From the NCBI GenBank assembly GCA_029934195.1, contig JAOZMQ010000034.1, positions 1-14,355 on the forward strand: a stretch of 14,355 bases of DNA. The letters run 5' to 3'. The notes under the pieces were generated by a model. It was given only the letters and a program-made list of their open reading frames with translations, was not told where the DNA came from and made no database searches. Source of the stretch: Candidatus Cloacimonadota bacterium. Lineage in GTDB: Bacteria; Cloacimonadota; Cloacimonadia; Cloacimonadales; JAOZMQ01. Numbering within the stretch: the stretch's first letter is position 1; each line of letters starts with the position of its first letter. Positions 13,764-14,355 of the stretch are shown in pieces. The position numbers were made by a program, and so were the translations under genes.

Positions 13764-14355
13764 ATGAAGTTTTTTATGACAGCCGGTCCAATAAGAGAAG
13801 ATGAACATTATAATATAAATCCGTTATATCGTTGGGATTTAGATGAGATATTGTTTCTGATTCAACAAAAAAAATATTTCATTCTTCACGCACCTCGACA
13901 AACAGGCAAAACCAGTTCTTTACTTGCTTTACGCGAATATCTTAATAATGAAGGTAAATATGTTTGTGTTTATGCAAATTTTGAAGTTGGACAGGTAGCA
14001 AGAAATAATATTAATGAAGGAATTGGAGCAATAGTCTATGAAATAATAATGAGATATTCTTCTTTATGTAAAGACAAAGATCGTATTCAGAAGAAGTTGT
14101 TAGAGAAATATTCAAGAAAAGGATCATTGATTGATCTCAATTCAATTTTAACATATATAAGTGAAAATTCGGATAAATCTGTTGTTATTTTAATTGATGA
14201 AATTGATGCTCTAATCGGAGATACATTAGTTTCTGTATTGAGACAAATAAGGGCTGGATATGATAAAAGACCAGAACAGTTTCCACAATCAATTATTCTT
14301 TGCGGAGTTCGCGACATCAAAGATTATCGAATTCATACCGGTAATAATGAGATTA
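13764..14355 (+). CDS. AAA-type NTPase, N-terminal part (runs off right edge)
   Basis: From ATG 13764, with AGGAG 7 bases upstream, 197 residues are open to the window edge. The N-terminus FMTAGPIREDEHYNINPL leads into a P-loop at 40-51 (ILHAPRQTGKTS), a variant Walker A with Ala where the first Gly is usual. A Walker B-like VVILIDEIDAL follows at 140-150, then a CGVRD segment at 180-184, a possible sensor region. This is a recognisable family of bacterial and archaeal ATP-binding proteins, often 350-550 residues, whose C-terminal part sometimes contains a nuclease-like domain; that part is outside the window. Its role is not established. It lies 75 bases after the alpha-2-macroglobulin stop on the same strand without a visible terminator between, so it may be co-transcribed. 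It is distinct from the ATPase at the left edge. Confidence 0.85.
   Translation, partial: MKFFMTAGPIREDEHYNINPLYRWDLDEILFLIQQKKYFILHAPRQTGKTSSLLALREYLNNEGKYVCVYANFEVGQVARNNINEGIGAIVYEIIMRYSSLCKDKDRIQKKLLEKYSRKGSLIDLNSILTYISENSDKSVVILIDEIDALIGDTLVSVLRQIRAGYDKRPEQFPQSIILCGVRDIKDYRIHTGNNEI

Overview
The window is an AT-rich stretch of bacterial chromosome from a Gram-negative-type organism. The evidence for this is a free-standing heptose-phosphate adenylyltransferase (RfaE2, lipopolysaccharide core), an RseC-family membrane protein, and a 2013-residue alpha-2-macroglobulin of the kind common in Bacteroidota and related phyla. The pyrimidine genes include PyrR and the NAD-linked class 1B dihydroorotate dehydrogenase pair (PyrD + PyrK). 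I would guess an uncultured member of the FCB group or Cloacimonadota, but I cannot fix the phylum from this sequence alone.

Layout. Positions 1-175 hold, on the minus strand, the start of an AAA-ATPase-like gene (YVDKT / SRPRRFGKS family) that runs off the left edge. Positions 251-1983 are a tight minus-strand gene set transcribed rfaE2 > rseC-like > folB > folK. An intrinsic terminator (2009-2048, minus) separates it from the upstream pyrimidine operon, transcribed pyrB > pyrC > pyrK > pyrD > pyrR > pyrF (7340 down to 2065). The 306-base divergent gap 7341-7646 contains the pyr leader. On the plus strand follow the secreted alpha-2-macroglobulin (7647-13688) and a second, different AAA-type NTPase (13764 to the right edge).

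The pyr operon encodes steps 2 (PyrB), 3 (PyrC), 4 (PyrD+PyrK) and 6 (PyrF) of UMP synthesis plus its regulator PyrR; carAB and pyrE are not in the window. The most interesting element is in the pyr leader. An RNA hairpin has the PyrR-binding architecture: a hexaloop fitting CNGNGA, a 5-bp upper stem, an A-rich bulge on the 5' side and a 5-bp lower stem. The 3' arm of the lower stem is the Shine-Dalgarno sequence of a 26-codon leader peptide, which ends 13 bases before pyrB. No leader terminator is visible, so I infer that PyrR, itself encoded in the operon, represses translation of the leader peptide and, directly or by coupling or polarity, pyrB.

Nothing looks like a wholly new multi-gene system. 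The two flanking NTPases belong to poorly understood families that are cut by the window edges.
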